From positions 1,922,001 to 1,986,000 of the forward strand of contig NZ_JAGIOK010000001.1 in NCBI RefSeq assembly GCF_017876655.1: a DNA stretch of 64,000 nt. The letters run 5' to 3'. The notes beneath the pieces were generated by a model. That model worked only from the letters and a program-made list of their open reading frames with translations, was not told the DNA's origin and ran no database searches. The stretch comes from Microbacterium imperiale (GTDB lineage: Bacteria > Actinomycetota > Actinomycetes > Actinomycetales > Microbacteriaceae). Made by a program: the position numbers and the translations under genes. Shown in pieces: positions 44,215 through 53,081 of this stretch. Position 1 is the first letter of the stretch. Each line of letters starts with the position of its first letter.

Positions 44215-45837
44215 ATGGCCAAGACAACCGCACCCGAGAAGCGCGACCGCACGCGCAGGCGGGGCATCTGGTGGCTGTGGAGCGCCCTCGCCGGCGTCGT
44301 CAGCGCCGCCGCGTTCCTCGCCGTCGCCGAACTCATCGCGCTGCTCGTCGCGCGTGAGAGCAGCCCGATCCTCGCGGTCGGCGCATTCGTCATCGACATC
44401 GTCCCGCAGCCGCTGAAGGAGTTCGCGATCGCGACCTTCGGCGCCGCCGACAAGATCGTCCTACTCGGCAGCCTCGGCCTCGCCGTGCTCGTGGCCGCCG
44501 CGATCGCGGGCATCCTGCAGTTCTTCGCGCGACCGTTCGGCCTCGTCGTGATCGCGCTCGCGGGCGTGCTGTCGACCGCCGCGATCGTCACCCGCACCGG
44601 AGCCAGCCCGCTCGCGTTCCTGCCCCCCGTCGTCGGCACCCTCGTCGGCGCCGCCGTGCTGGTCCTGCTGATCACGCGCCTGCGCCGCTGGGCCGAGGGC
44701 ACCGAGCCGGCCTCGGAGCGGGGACGACCGGATGCCGCGAGCGCCGACGCTCCGAACCCGCGCGGCCTCGGACGCCGATCCTTCCTGCTGACCACGGCCG
44801 GCGTCGGAGCCGCCGCCGTCATCGTCGGCATCGGCTCGCGCCTGCTCAACGCCACGACCGCGTCGATCGACGCCGCCCGCCGCGAGTTGCGCCTGCCCGA
44901 GCCGCGGTCGACCGTCACGATCCCCGAGGGCGCCGAGCTCGACGTCGAGGGGATCTCGCCGCTCATCACGCCGAACGCCGACTTCTATCGCGTCGACACC
45001 GCCCTCACTGTGCCGTCGGTCGATCCGAACACCTGGCGGCTCGTGATCGACGGCATGGTCGACCAGCGGGTCGAGCTGAGCTTCGACGACCTCGTCGGCA
45101 TGGGCCTCGACGAGTACGCCGTCACCCTCACCTGCGTCTCGAACGAGGTCGGCGGCGGGCTCGTGGGCAACGCGATCTGGCAGGGCGTTCCGATCCGCGA
45201 CATCCTCCGTATGGCGGGGCCGAAGGCCGGCGCCGACATGGTGCTCTCGCGCAGCGTCGACGGCTACACCGCCTCGACACCGCTCGACGCGCTGACCGAC
45301 GAGTCGCGCGACGCGATCTTCGCGGTCGCCATGAACGGCGAGCCGCTGCCGCTCGAGCACGGTTTCCCGGTGCGGATGGTCGTGCCCGGGCTCTACGGCT
45401 ACGTCTCGGCGACGAAGTGGGTCACCGAGCTGAAGGTCACGACCTTCGAAGCCGACGAGGCCTACTGGACCCCGCGCGGATACGCCGCCGAGGCGCCGAT
45501 CAAGTTCTCGTCGCGCATCGACACGCCCCGCACCGGCACCCCCGTCCCGGCCGGCACCGTCGCGGTGGCCGGCATGGCATGGGCGCAGACGGTCGGCATC
45601 GAGCGGGTCGAGGTGCGCATCGACGACGGCGACTGGCAGGCGGCGACCCTGTCGACCCCCATCAACTCCGATACCTGGGTGCAGTGGGTGCTCGAGTGGC
45701 AGGCCGAGGCCGGGACGCACTACGTCGAGGTCCGCGCGGTCAACAAGAACGGCGACACGCAGATCGAGGAACGCGCGCCGATCGCGCCCGACGGCTCGAG
45801 CGGCTGGCAGCGCGTCCTGGTGACGGTCAGCGCCTGA
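44215..45837 (+). CDS. Membrane-anchored molybdopterin oxidoreductase (sulfite-oxidase fold)
   Basis: 540 residues. Four helices in residues about 18-155 form an N-terminal membrane domain. A Twin-Arg-like GRRSFLLTTAGVGAA at residues about 184-198 precedes another helix. The molybdopterin domain at about residues 235-420 has the cofactor-ligating Cys307 in LTCVSNEVGGGLVGNAIWQG and the family motif GFPVRMVVPGLYGYVSATKW near 383. The C-terminal 100 residues form a Mo-co dimerisation-like Ig domain. The active site should face outside. A role in repairing oxidised Met or reducing small sulfoxides is possible, but the electron partner is unknown. GAGAGGCG precedes the ATG. Confidence 0.9.
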   Translation: MAKTTAPEKRDRTRRRGIWWLWSALAGVVSAAAFLAVAELIALLVARESSPILAVGAFVIDIVPQPLKEFAIATFGAADKIVLLGSLGLAVLVAAAIAGILQFFARPFGLVVIALAGVLSTAAIVTRTGASPLAFLPPVVGTLVGAAVLVLLITRLRRWAEGTEPASERGRPDAASADAPNPRGLGRRSFLLTTAGVGAAAVIVGIGSRLLNATTASIDAARRELRLPEPRSTVTIPEGAELDVEGISPLITPNADFYRVDTALTVPSVDPNTWRLVIDGMVDQRVELSFDDLVGMGLDEYAVTLTCVSNEVGGGLVGNAIWQGVPIRDILRMAGPKAGADMVLSRSVDGYTASTPLDALTDESRDAIFAVAMNGEPLPLEHGFPVRMVVPGLYGYVSATKWVTELKVTTFEADEAYWTPRGYAAEAPIKFSSRIDTPRTGTPVPAGTVAVAGMAWAQTVGIERVEVRIDDGDWQAATLSTPINSDTWVQWVLEWQAEAGTHYVEVRAVNKNGDTQIEERAPIAPDGSSGWQRVLVTVSA

Positions 45838-45840
45838 CGG

Positions 45841-47502
45841 TCAGCGCCCGACCCCGCCGGGCGAGGCGGGCTCGCGGGAGCGTCCGGGGATGGCGTCGAC
45901 GAGGCGGCGCGTGTACTCCGCGCGCGGGTAGGTCAGCACCGTGGCGGTCGGCCCCTGCTCGACGACGCGTCCCTTCTGCATCACCGCCACGCGGTCGGAG
46001 ATCTCGCGGACGACGGCGAGGTCGTGACTGATGAAGAGGTACGACACCCCCAGCTGCCGCTGCAGCTCGACGAGCAGGTCGAGGAGCTGCGCCTGCACCG
46101 AGACGTCGAGCGCCGACACCGCCTCGTCGAGCACGACGAGGTCCGGGCCGGTCGCCAGGGCGCGGGCGATCGCGACGCGCTGGCGCTGTCCGCCCGACAG
46201 CTCGGCGGGGCGGCGCCGAGCGGCGTCGGCCGGCAGCGCCACGCGATCGAGCAACTCGCGCACGCGCTTCGCTCGCGCCGCACGATCGCCCACCCCGAAT
46301 GCGCGCAGCGGTTCGTCGACGACATCCGCGATCGTGAACCGCGGGTCGAGCGACGCGTACGGGCTCTGGTGGACGAGCTGGAACCGGCGGCGAAGAGATC
46401 GCAGCCGCTCCCGCCCGGCGGTCACGAGATCGACGCCGTCGAAGCGGATGCCGCCGGCCGTGGGCTGCTCGAGCCGCAGCGCCAGCCTTGCGGTCGTGCT
46501 CTTGCCCGACCCCGACTCCCCGACGACGGCGAGGGTCTCGCCGCGCCCGACCGTGAACGACACGTCGTCGACCGCGACGAGCCGCCCGCGCCCCGGGAGC
46601 GCGAACTCCTTGCGCAGGCCCGACACCTCGAGGAGCGGCGCACTCCGCGGCTCCGGGCGCTCGTCGTTTCGGGCCACCCGTTCCGCTGCCCGCGCGTTCG
46701 GCGCCCGCAGCCCCGACGCCGCGGCGATGAGTGCGCGCGTATAGGGATGCTGCGGAGCCGCGAGCACGGCGCTCGCCGCGCCCTGCTCCACGATCCGACC
46801 GCGCTGCATCACGATGATGCGGTCGGCGCGGTCGGCCGCGACGCCGAGATCGTGGGTGATGAGCAGCACCGCGGTGCCGAGGGTGTCGGCGAGCGTGTTG
46901 ATGTGGTCGAGGATCTGCCTCTGCACCGTCACATCCAGTGCGCTCGTCGGCTCGTCGGCGATCACGAGCTGCGGCTCGGCCGCGAGCGCCGCGGCGATGA
47001 GCCCGCGCTGTCGCATCCCGCCCGAGAACTGGTGCGGGAACTGCTGCGCCCGCGCCTCGGGCTCGGGGATGCCGGCGAGCCCGAGCAGCTCGACGGCCTG
47101 GCGATCGGCCGCGCGGCGCGAGGCGAGCCCGTGGATCACGAGCGGCTCGCCGACCTGCCGGCCCACGCGCTTGACCGGGTTCAGGCTCGTCCCCGGGTCC
47201 TGCGGGATCAGACCGATCCTGCGGCCGCGCACCTGGCGCCAGGCCCGGGGCGAGAGCCCAGTGAGGTCTTCGCCCTCGAACCGGATGGCACCGCCGTCCA
47301 CGCGTGCGTTGCGCGCCAGCAGGTGGATGACGGCGTGCGCCGTCGTGCTCTTGCCCGACCCCGACTCGCCGACGATGGCCACGACCTCGCCGCGGTCCAC
47401 CGTGAACGAGACGTCCGTCACGGCGGGGCGCGTCTCGCCCTCGACCGTGTACGAGACGGTGAGCCCGTCGACGTCCAGCAGGGGGGTGTGCGCCGCGGTC
47501 AT
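45841..47502 (-). CDS. Dpp/Opp-type ABC transporter ATP-binding protein, DppD-DppF fusion
   Basis: A 553-residue protein joining two ATPase domains. The first (residues 1-260) has Walker A GESGSGKST, signature FSGGMRQRGLIAAAL and Walker B LVIADEPTSALD. The second (about 285-545) has GESGSGKSTTARL, signature LSGGQRQRVAIARAL and LVVLDEAVSALD. The second Walker B reads DEAVSALD, as is usual for DppF-like fusions in actinobacteria. Its ATG overlaps the preceding permease stop. It ends three bases from the convergent molybdoenzyme gene. It powers the importer of the LLM monooxygenase operon. Confidence 0.94.
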   Translation of the reverse strand: MTAAHTPLLDVDGLTVSYTVEGETRPAVTDVSFTVDRGEVVAIVGESGSGKSTTAHAVIHLLARNARVDGGAIRFEGEDLTGLSPRAWRQVRGRRIGLIPQDPGTSLNPVKRVGRQVGEPLVIHGLASRRAADRQAVELLGLAGIPEPEARAQQFPHQFSGGMRQRGLIAAALAAEPQLVIADEPTSALDVTVQRQILDHINTLADTLGTAVLLITHDLGVAADRADRIIVMQRGRIVEQGAASAVLAAPQHPYTRALIAAASGLRAPNARAAERVARNDERPEPRSAPLLEVSGLRKEFALPGRGRLVAVDDVSFTVGRGETLAVVGESGSGKSTTARLALRLEQPTAGGIRFDGVDLVTAGRERLRSLRRRFQLVHQSPYASLDPRFTIADVVDEPLRAFGVGDRAARAKRVRELLDRVALPADAARRRPAELSGGQRQRVAIARALATGPDLVVLDEAVSALDVSVQAQLLDLLVELQRQLGVSYLFISHDLAVVREISDRVAVMQKGRVVEQGPTATVLTYPRAEYTRRLVDAIPGRSREPASPGGVGR

Positions 47503-48431
47503 CGCGCACCTCCGTCGCGTTCGAGGGCGCGCGAGATCCGGGTGGCCGACAGCACGACGGCCACGATCACGAGCCCGGGCAGTGTCGTCAGCCACCACGC
47601 GACCGCGAGGTAGTCGCGCCCGTTCGAGACGAGCGCGCCCCATTCGGGAGTGGGCGGCGGCGCACCGAACCCGAGGAACGACAGCGACGAGATCGCCAGC
47701 ACCATGACGCCGAACTCCAGCGCGCCCAGCGCGACGACGGGGCCGGCCGCGTTCGGCAGCACGTGCCGCCGCAGGATCGTGTACCACCGCACGCCCGAGA
47801 CACGCGCGGCTTCGACGTACACCGCTGTGGCAACCTGCAGCACCTCGGCACGCATGACCCGTGCGAATGACGCGACGCTGGCGAGCCCCACCGCGACGGC
47901 GACGTTGAGAGTGCCGAAGCCGAGCGCGGTGATGAGTGCGAGCGACAGCAGCAGGCTCGGAACCGCCAGCAGGACGTCCATGAACCGCATGATCGCGTCG
48001 TCGACGATCCCGCGGAGGAACCCCGCGAGCAGGCCGAAGGCCGACCCGACGGCGAGGCCGACGATCACCGCGACCGTCGTCGCCGCCAGCGACGTCGCGG
48101 CACCGTGCACGACCCGGGCGAAGACGTCGCGTCCGAGGTTGTCGGTGCCGAAGAGGTGCTCGGCAGACGGCGGTTGCAGCCGATCCTGCGCCACGCCCTC
48201 GATGGGATTCCACGCCGTGAACCAGGTCGGCGCGATGGCCCACAGGACGACGAGCACCAGGACGCCGATCGAGAGCACGAGCGTCGGCTGGCGCAGCACG
48301 CGGCGGACGCCCGCGATGGCGCGGCGCGAACCGCCGCGGCGCGGCGCGGCATCCGACGCCGTCGTATCGGACGCGTCGAACGCGGCGGACGGGACGGGCA
48401 CGAGGGAAGGGGTGTCGAGCGTGGTGGTCAT
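47499..48431 (-). CDS. Dpp/Opp-type ABC permease (DppC-like)
   Basis: A 310-residue permease with an N-terminal polar tail, one helix, then the DppC landmark HLFGTDNLGRDVFARVVHGA near residue 92. Five further helices follow, with the EAA loop VYVEAARVSGVRWYTILRRHVLPNA near residues 204-228. GGAGGACTC lies just before the ATG, 13 bases after the DppB-like gene. Its stop overlaps the ATPase start. Confidence 0.94.
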   Translation of the reverse strand: MTTTLDTPSLVPVPSAAFDASDTTASDAAPRRGGSRRAIAGVRRVLRQPTLVLSIGVLVLVVLWAIAPTWFTAWNPIEGVAQDRLQPPSAEHLFGTDNLGRDVFARVVHGAATSLAATTVAVIVGLAVGSAFGLLAGFLRGIVDDAIMRFMDVLLAVPSLLLSLALITALGFGTLNVAVAVGLASVASFARVMRAEVLQVATAVYVEAARVSGVRWYTILRRHVLPNAAGPVVALGALEFGVMVLAISSLSFLGFGAPPPTPEWGALVSNGRDYLAVAWWLTTLPGLVIVAVVLSATRISRALERDGGAR

Positions 48432-48444
48432 GAGTCCTCCGGCG

Positions 48445-49407
48445 TCAGGCCGCGGCGAACGCGGTGCGGGCGAGGGTGATGCGGCGGTCGATGAGGGGCG
48501 AGACGAGATCGACGAGCAGGTTGGCGACGACGAAGACGACGGCGGCGAAGACCACGACGATCTGCACGACGGGGACGTCGCGGTTGTTGACGGCTGTCAC
48601 GACCAGGCGCCCGATGCCCAGACGCGAGAACACCGTCTCGGTGACCACGGCGCCCGAGAGCAGGCCGCCCACCAGCACTCCCACCATGGCCAGGGTCGGG
48701 ATGGTCGCGTTCCGCAGGGCGTGCGCGAGCTGCACCCGCGCCTCCGAGGCGCCCTTCGCGCGAACGACCTCGATGTACGGCTGCGCGAGCGTCGAGCGCA
48801 GGCTGCGCGAGAGCAGCTGCGCGACGAACGCGCCCGAGGGGATCGCGATGGTGACGGCGGGAAGCACGAGGCTGTCGAACCCGCCGTCGCCCATCGCGGG
48901 GAACAGGCGCAGCTGGAACGAGAACGCCTGCAACAGCAGCAGCCCGATCCAGAAGACGGGTACCGAGACGCCGATCGGCGGCAACGAGAGCAGCGAGTTC
49001 CGCAGCCAGCTGCGACGCGTCAGCGATGCGGCGATCGCGAGGCCCACCCCGCCGATGACCGACAGCACGAACGCGAAACCGGTGAGCACGAGCGTCGACG
49101 GCAGCGCCTCGGCCAGAAGCGCCACGGCAGGTCGCCCCGTCTGCGTCGAGGTGCCGAAGTCGCCGGTGAGCGCGCGCCCCAGCGCGGTGACGTACTGCTC
49201 CCACAGCGGCCGGTCGAGCCCGAGCTCGGCGCGCAGCCGGGCGACGAGCTCCGGGTCGACCGCTTCCTGATCGGCGCCCCCGGCGAACAGCGCCGCGGCG
49301 TCGCCGGGCAGCAGGTAGAGCACGAGGAACGAGATCGTGTACGCCGCCCACAGGACGATGAGCCCCTGGCCGATCCGGCGCCCGGCGTAGCGCAGCCCGG
49401 CGCTCAT
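48445..49407 (-). CDS. Dpp/Opp-type ABC permease (DppB-like)
   Basis: A 320-residue permease with six helices. The N-terminal RRIGQGLIVLWAAYTISFLVL and LPGDAAALFAGG are the DppB start. RAELGLDRPLWEQYVTALGRAL and FGTSTQTGRPAVALLAEALP follow, and the EAA loop reads EVVRAKGASEARVQLAHALRNA near residues 210-231. Its ATG overlaps the stop of the binding-protein gene. Confidence 0.94.
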   Translation of the reverse strand: MSAGLRYAGRRIGQGLIVLWAAYTISFLVLYLLPGDAAALFAGGADQEAVDPELVARLRAELGLDRPLWEQYVTALGRALTGDFGTSTQTGRPAVALLAEALPSTLVLTGFAFVLSVIGGVGLAIAASLTRRSWLRNSLLSLPPIGVSVPVFWIGLLLLQAFSFQLRLFPAMGDGGFDSLVLPAVTIAIPSGAFVAQLLSRSLRSTLAQPYIEVVRAKGASEARVQLAHALRNATIPTLAMVGVLVGGLLSGAVVTETVFSRLGIGRLVVTAVNNRDVPVVQIVVVFAAVVFVVANLLVDLVSPLIDRRITLARTAFAAA

Positions 49408-51020
49408 TCCGCGATCCAGGCGTCAGCGAAGTCGAGACGGCTCGACGCCTCGAAGGCCAGGCCGCGGACCCTCGCCGACGCGGTGATGGTGGTCGACAGC
49501 TCGTAGATCGGGATCGTGATGCCCTCGGTGACCAGCGCTCGCGCCGCCTCGTCGACGATGCGCTGGCGCGTGGCGGCATCCGTCGTCGCCGACTGCTCGT
49601 CGAGCAGGTCGTCGACCGCGGTGCGCGTCGTGCGGCGCGTGTTGCCGGTGGGGTTGTCGGCGGTGAAGACCGTCCGCAGCACGTCGGGATCGGAACGGGT
49701 GAGGTTGCCGTAGACGAAATCGTAGGTGCCGTCGGCGGATGCCGCCTGCGAGTCGGCGATGCTCGCGTGCGTCAGCTGCAGGTCGACCCCGATCTCGCGC
49801 AGCTGCTGCTGCACGAGCTCGAGCACCTCCTTGGGCGACTGCCAGTAGGTCACCGAGAAGCTGAGCCGTTCGCCGTCCTTCTCGCGGATGCCGTCGGATC
49901 CGACGGCCCACCCCGCTTCGTCGAGCAGCGCCGCAGCGGCATCCGGGTCGTACTCGAGCACGTCGCCGAGGTCGGTGAAGTACGGCGTCGAGGACGCCAG
50001 CGGAGACACGGCCGGCTTGTCGGCGGGGCCGAGCAGGGTCGCGGTGATCTCTTCGCGATCGATGCCCTTCTGGATGGCCAGCCGCACATCGGGATCGGCG
50101 AGCTTCGGCGTCGACTGGTTCGCGTACAGGTTGTAGACCACGCCGGGGTTGGCGCGGCTCTCGCTCCAGAACCCGTCGCCCTCGAACAGCACCGCGTCGG
50201 TCGCCGAGATGCCGGTCGTCGCGTCGATCTGACCCGACTGCAGGCTGCCGGTGCGGTTGCCGGCCTCGGGCACCACGACGAACTCGATCGAGTCGAGGTA
50301 GGCCTCGCCGGTGTGGGCATTGGTCGACGGACCCCAGTCGTACCCGTCGCGGCGCACGAGGGTGGCGCCCTCGTTGGGGGTGTAGCTCTCGACCGAGAAC
50401 GGACCCGACCCGGCGAACTCGCCGCCGCAGCGCTGGGCCTGACCCACGGAGGCGGTCGCGGGCGAGAGCAGGCCGAGGCTGAAGGTCGATGTCGCCTGCA
50501 GGAACTGCGCGCTCGGGCGCGAGAAGGCGATCGTCACGGTGCGCTCGTCGACGACGTCGATGCTCGCGAGGTCGGCGAGGTACGACGACCCCAAGGGGGC
50601 CTTGGCGCCGAGGGCCGTGATCGCCTCGAAGTTCGTCCGGACGGATGCCGCGTCGATCGGCGCCCCGTCGGCATAGGTCGCCCCGTCGCGCAGCGTGAAG
50701 GTGAAGCGGGTCGCATCGTCGTTGACATCGAAGCTCTCGGCGAGCCACGGCAGGATCTCGCCGGTGTCGGGGTCTTGCGTGGTGAGTGATGCGACGGTCT
50801 GACGCGCGATCGCGATCGCATCGTTGTTGCTGACCTGCTGCGGATCGATGCACTGACTGTCGACGGAGATCGCGAAGGTCAACGAGCCGCCGGTGACGGG
50901 TTCGTCCGACGCCGACGGCCGCGATCCGGCGGTCGTCGAGCTGCACGAGACGAGGAGGAGGGCGGCGCCGGCGGAAGCGACCGTCGCGAGGACACGGGAA
51001 CGGGAGGGGGGAAGGAGCAT
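49404..51020 (-). CDS. ABC transporter substrate-binding lipoprotein (family 5)
   Basis: A 538-residue DppA/OppA-like binding protein. The signal peptide ends in the lipobox LVSC (Cys24). The mature chain has FTFTLRDGATYADGAPIDA near residue 118 and VRLAIQKGIDREEI near 320, both family hallmarks. Such proteins carry peptides, but also nickel, sugars and small organic molecules. ATG 51020 is preferred because it gives a canonical signal peptide; an upstream in-frame GTG at 51110 would add a Pro/Arg-rich stretch. It feeds the importer of this operon, so its ligand is probably the monooxygenase substrate. Confidence 0.92.
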   Translation of the reverse strand: MLLPPSRSRVLATVASAGAALLLVSCSSTTAGSRPSASDEPVTGGSLTFAISVDSQCIDPQQVSNNDAIAIARQTVASLTTQDPDTGEILPWLAESFDVNDDATRFTFTLRDGATYADGAPIDAASVRTNFEAITALGAKAPLGSSYLADLASIDVVDERTVTIAFSRPSAQFLQATSTFSLGLLSPATASVGQAQRCGGEFAGSGPFSVESYTPNEGATLVRRDGYDWGPSTNAHTGEAYLDSIEFVVVPEAGNRTGSLQSGQIDATTGISATDAVLFEGDGFWSESRANPGVVYNLYANQSTPKLADPDVRLAIQKGIDREEITATLLGPADKPAVSPLASSTPYFTDLGDVLEYDPDAAAALLDEAGWAVGSDGIREKDGERLSFSVTYWQSPKEVLELVQQQLREIGVDLQLTHASIADSQAASADGTYDFVYGNLTRSDPDVLRTVFTADNPTGNTRRTTRTAVDDLLDEQSATTDAATRQRIVDEAARALVTEGITIPIYELSTTITASARVRGLAFEASSRLDFADAWIAE

Positions 51021-51148
51021 GCGTCCCAGGCTCGCGGGGCGACCTGCCGCCGCGGGAGCGGCCGCGTCACACGGGGGAAGAACCCGTCGTCCCCCTTCAC
51101 GCGGCGTCACGCAGCGTCATCCCGTCAGCGGCACAGGGGAACCGGGGC

Positions 51149-53068
51149 TCAGGCGAGGGAGGGGAGAGGGGGCGTTCGGACCGCGGCGAGGATCGCGCCG
51201 GCCGTGCGATCGGTCTGCCGCAGCGACAGCGCGTTCGCGTGCGGCCGGGTGAACGCGCCGCCCTCCGTCAGCGAGGTGAACGGCCCGAGCGCGAACAGGG
51301 ATGCCGCTGCCGCACCGTCGCGCGACAGGACGCGCCCGTCGTCGTCGGTGTGCACGCGCCCGAGCGATCCCGTGAAGTCGGCGTCTGCGACGCGCAGCTC
51401 GGCGCCGTGTCGCGTCGCGAGCTCGCGCAGCGCCGGGTTGTCGCTGACGGCCGCCCCCGAGCCGGGCAGCCACGCGTCGACGAGGGCGCGCGCCACCGTC
51501 TCTTCGGGCACGCGCGGGCTCGAGGCGACGAAGCCGCGCCCGGATTCGACCGCCACCGTCGTGTCGGGCCCGAGGAAGCGGACGACGCCGGCATCGGCCA
51601 GGGCCAGCAGCTCCTCGAGCCGGTGCGCCGGCGGGCCGCTCGCGACGTAGCTGAAGAAGGTGTGCCACCGCACCGGCAGCGACACCGCGCGGGAGCGCGC
51701 GTTCCACCGCTGCGTCGGAATCTCCGCAAGCGCGAGGAACGACAGCAGCGCCGCGAGGAACACGCCCTGCGCGGCACTGCGCTCGGGAGCGGTCCGCAGG
51801 TGCAGATCGGTCGCGATGTGGTCGCACACCGCGCGATGAGCGTCGTCGCCGCTCGTGAAGGTCCGGCTCGCGAGCGGGCGATCCAGCGACGCGATGTCGA
51901 ACCGGTCGAGCGGATCGGGGACGGCCGCCGCGACCGCGTCGAGCAGCGCCGGGTCGTCCCAGGCATGCGCCTGCAGCACCGCCCGGAACGCCGGCCAATC
52001 GCCGACGACGCGGTCCGGGTGCCCGGTGAAGAGCTCGCGGTAGTGCCCGTGCAGCAGTTCGCCGGCAATCAGCGGCCAGACGTCGGTGTCGAAGTCGACC
52101 TGCTGCGGTCGCGCGAGCAGCGCCGCGGTGCGATCGGCCGTCAGCACCTCGCGCTGCGGCGGCGCGCCCTGAATCGCCGACGACACCTTCGAGCGGTAGG
52201 GGACGCCGCGGCGCGATCCCAGGTGGAGGCGGGGTTCGCGCCCGGACGCGACGTAGCGCAGGCGCTCGCCGTCGTGGGTGAAGCGTCCGCCCCGCCCCTG
52301 CGTGAGGAGCACGACGAGGTCGATCGCCGCGAGGCCGAGACCGCGGACGATGACGTCCTGGCCCGCGGTGAGCGCCGACAGATCGGCGTCCGCGGTGAAC
52401 GCCGGTGGCACGTACACCAGCCGCTCCCGGCGCGCCGCCTCGATCAGACCGGCCGTCGCGGCATCCGGCTCTCGTCCGTTGTGGCCGACCGCGTAGACGA
52501 TGACGTCGCCGCGCAGCTCGAGCCCGCTGGCGAGCGCGACGGTGCCGGGCCCGCGCATGCCCACCACGGTGTCGGCTCGCCAGCGCACCGTGACGCCCGG
52601 GGGCGCCTGAGCCACCGTTCGCGCGAAGAACCAGGCGAGGTAGTAGCTGTGCAGGCGACGGGTCGGAAAGCTGTCGCCCCGCAGCCCGCGGGCCTCGGCC
52701 GCCACGACCTCGTCGTCGATGTCGACGTCCGGTCCGACGGTGTCGAGCCGACCGTCTCGCCACAGCTCGGCCCAGTCGATGAGCGAGGGCCCCGGACGGA
52801 TCGGCCCGTCGATCGTGCAGCTCGCGTCGGTGAAGACCGTTACGTCGCGCGCCATCGAGTTGAGCTTGAGCAGCGGTGACTGCGCTCGCCGCCAGATGCG
52901 GCCGCCGCCCGGCGGGTGCGGGTCGACCAGCTCGACGTGCAGGCGCGGCGCACCGACATCCCGGGCGTCCGTGTCTTCCGCCCCCGCATCGAACCGCGCG
53001 ATGATGCGCTCGAGCAGCATGATCGCCCGCGGGCCGGCGCCGACGAGCACGACCCTGCGGGCGTTCAC
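51149..53068 (-). CDS. FAD/NAD(P)-binding protein of unknown function
   Basis: A 639-residue protein. The N-terminal Rossmann fold, VVLVGAGPRAIMLLERII at residues about 6-23, binds FAD. WRRAQSPLLKLNSMARDVTVF near residue 60 and YAVGHNGREPDAATA near 191 fit the FAD/NAD(P)-binding family that includes HI0933-unrelated, lysine-hydroxylase-like proteins. The C-terminal 350 residues match nothing that I recognise. It lies between the LLM genes and the transporter genes, with a GTG start 13 bases after the second LLM stop. It might recycle flavin, oxidise the substrate further, or act as a reductase for the LLM enzymes, for which no separate flavin reductase is encoded here. Confidence 0.8.
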   Translation of the reverse strand: MNARRVVLVGAGPRAIMLLERIIARFDAGAEDTDARDVGAPRLHVELVDPHPPGGGRIWRRAQSPLLKLNSMARDVTVFTDASCTIDGPIRPGPSLIDWAELWRDGRLDTVGPDVDIDDEVVAAEARGLRGDSFPTRRLHSYYLAWFFARTVAQAPPGVTVRWRADTVVGMRGPGTVALASGLELRGDVIVYAVGHNGREPDAATAGLIEAARRERLVYVPPAFTADADLSALTAGQDVIVRGLGLAAIDLVVLLTQGRGGRFTHDGERLRYVASGREPRLHLGSRRGVPYRSKVSSAIQGAPPQREVLTADRTAALLARPQQVDFDTDVWPLIAGELLHGHYRELFTGHPDRVVGDWPAFRAVLQAHAWDDPALLDAVAAAVPDPLDRFDIASLDRPLASRTFTSGDDAHRAVCDHIATDLHLRTAPERSAAQGVFLAALLSFLALAEIPTQRWNARSRAVSLPVRWHTFFSYVASGPPAHRLEELLALADAGVVRFLGPDTTVAVESGRGFVASSPRVPEETVARALVDAWLPGSGAAVSDNPALRELATRHGAELRVADADFTGSLGRVHTDDDGRVLSRDGAAAASLFALGPFTSLTEGGAFTRPHANALSLRQTDRTAGAILAAVRTPPLPSLA

Positions 53069-53081
53069 GCGCGGGCTCCCG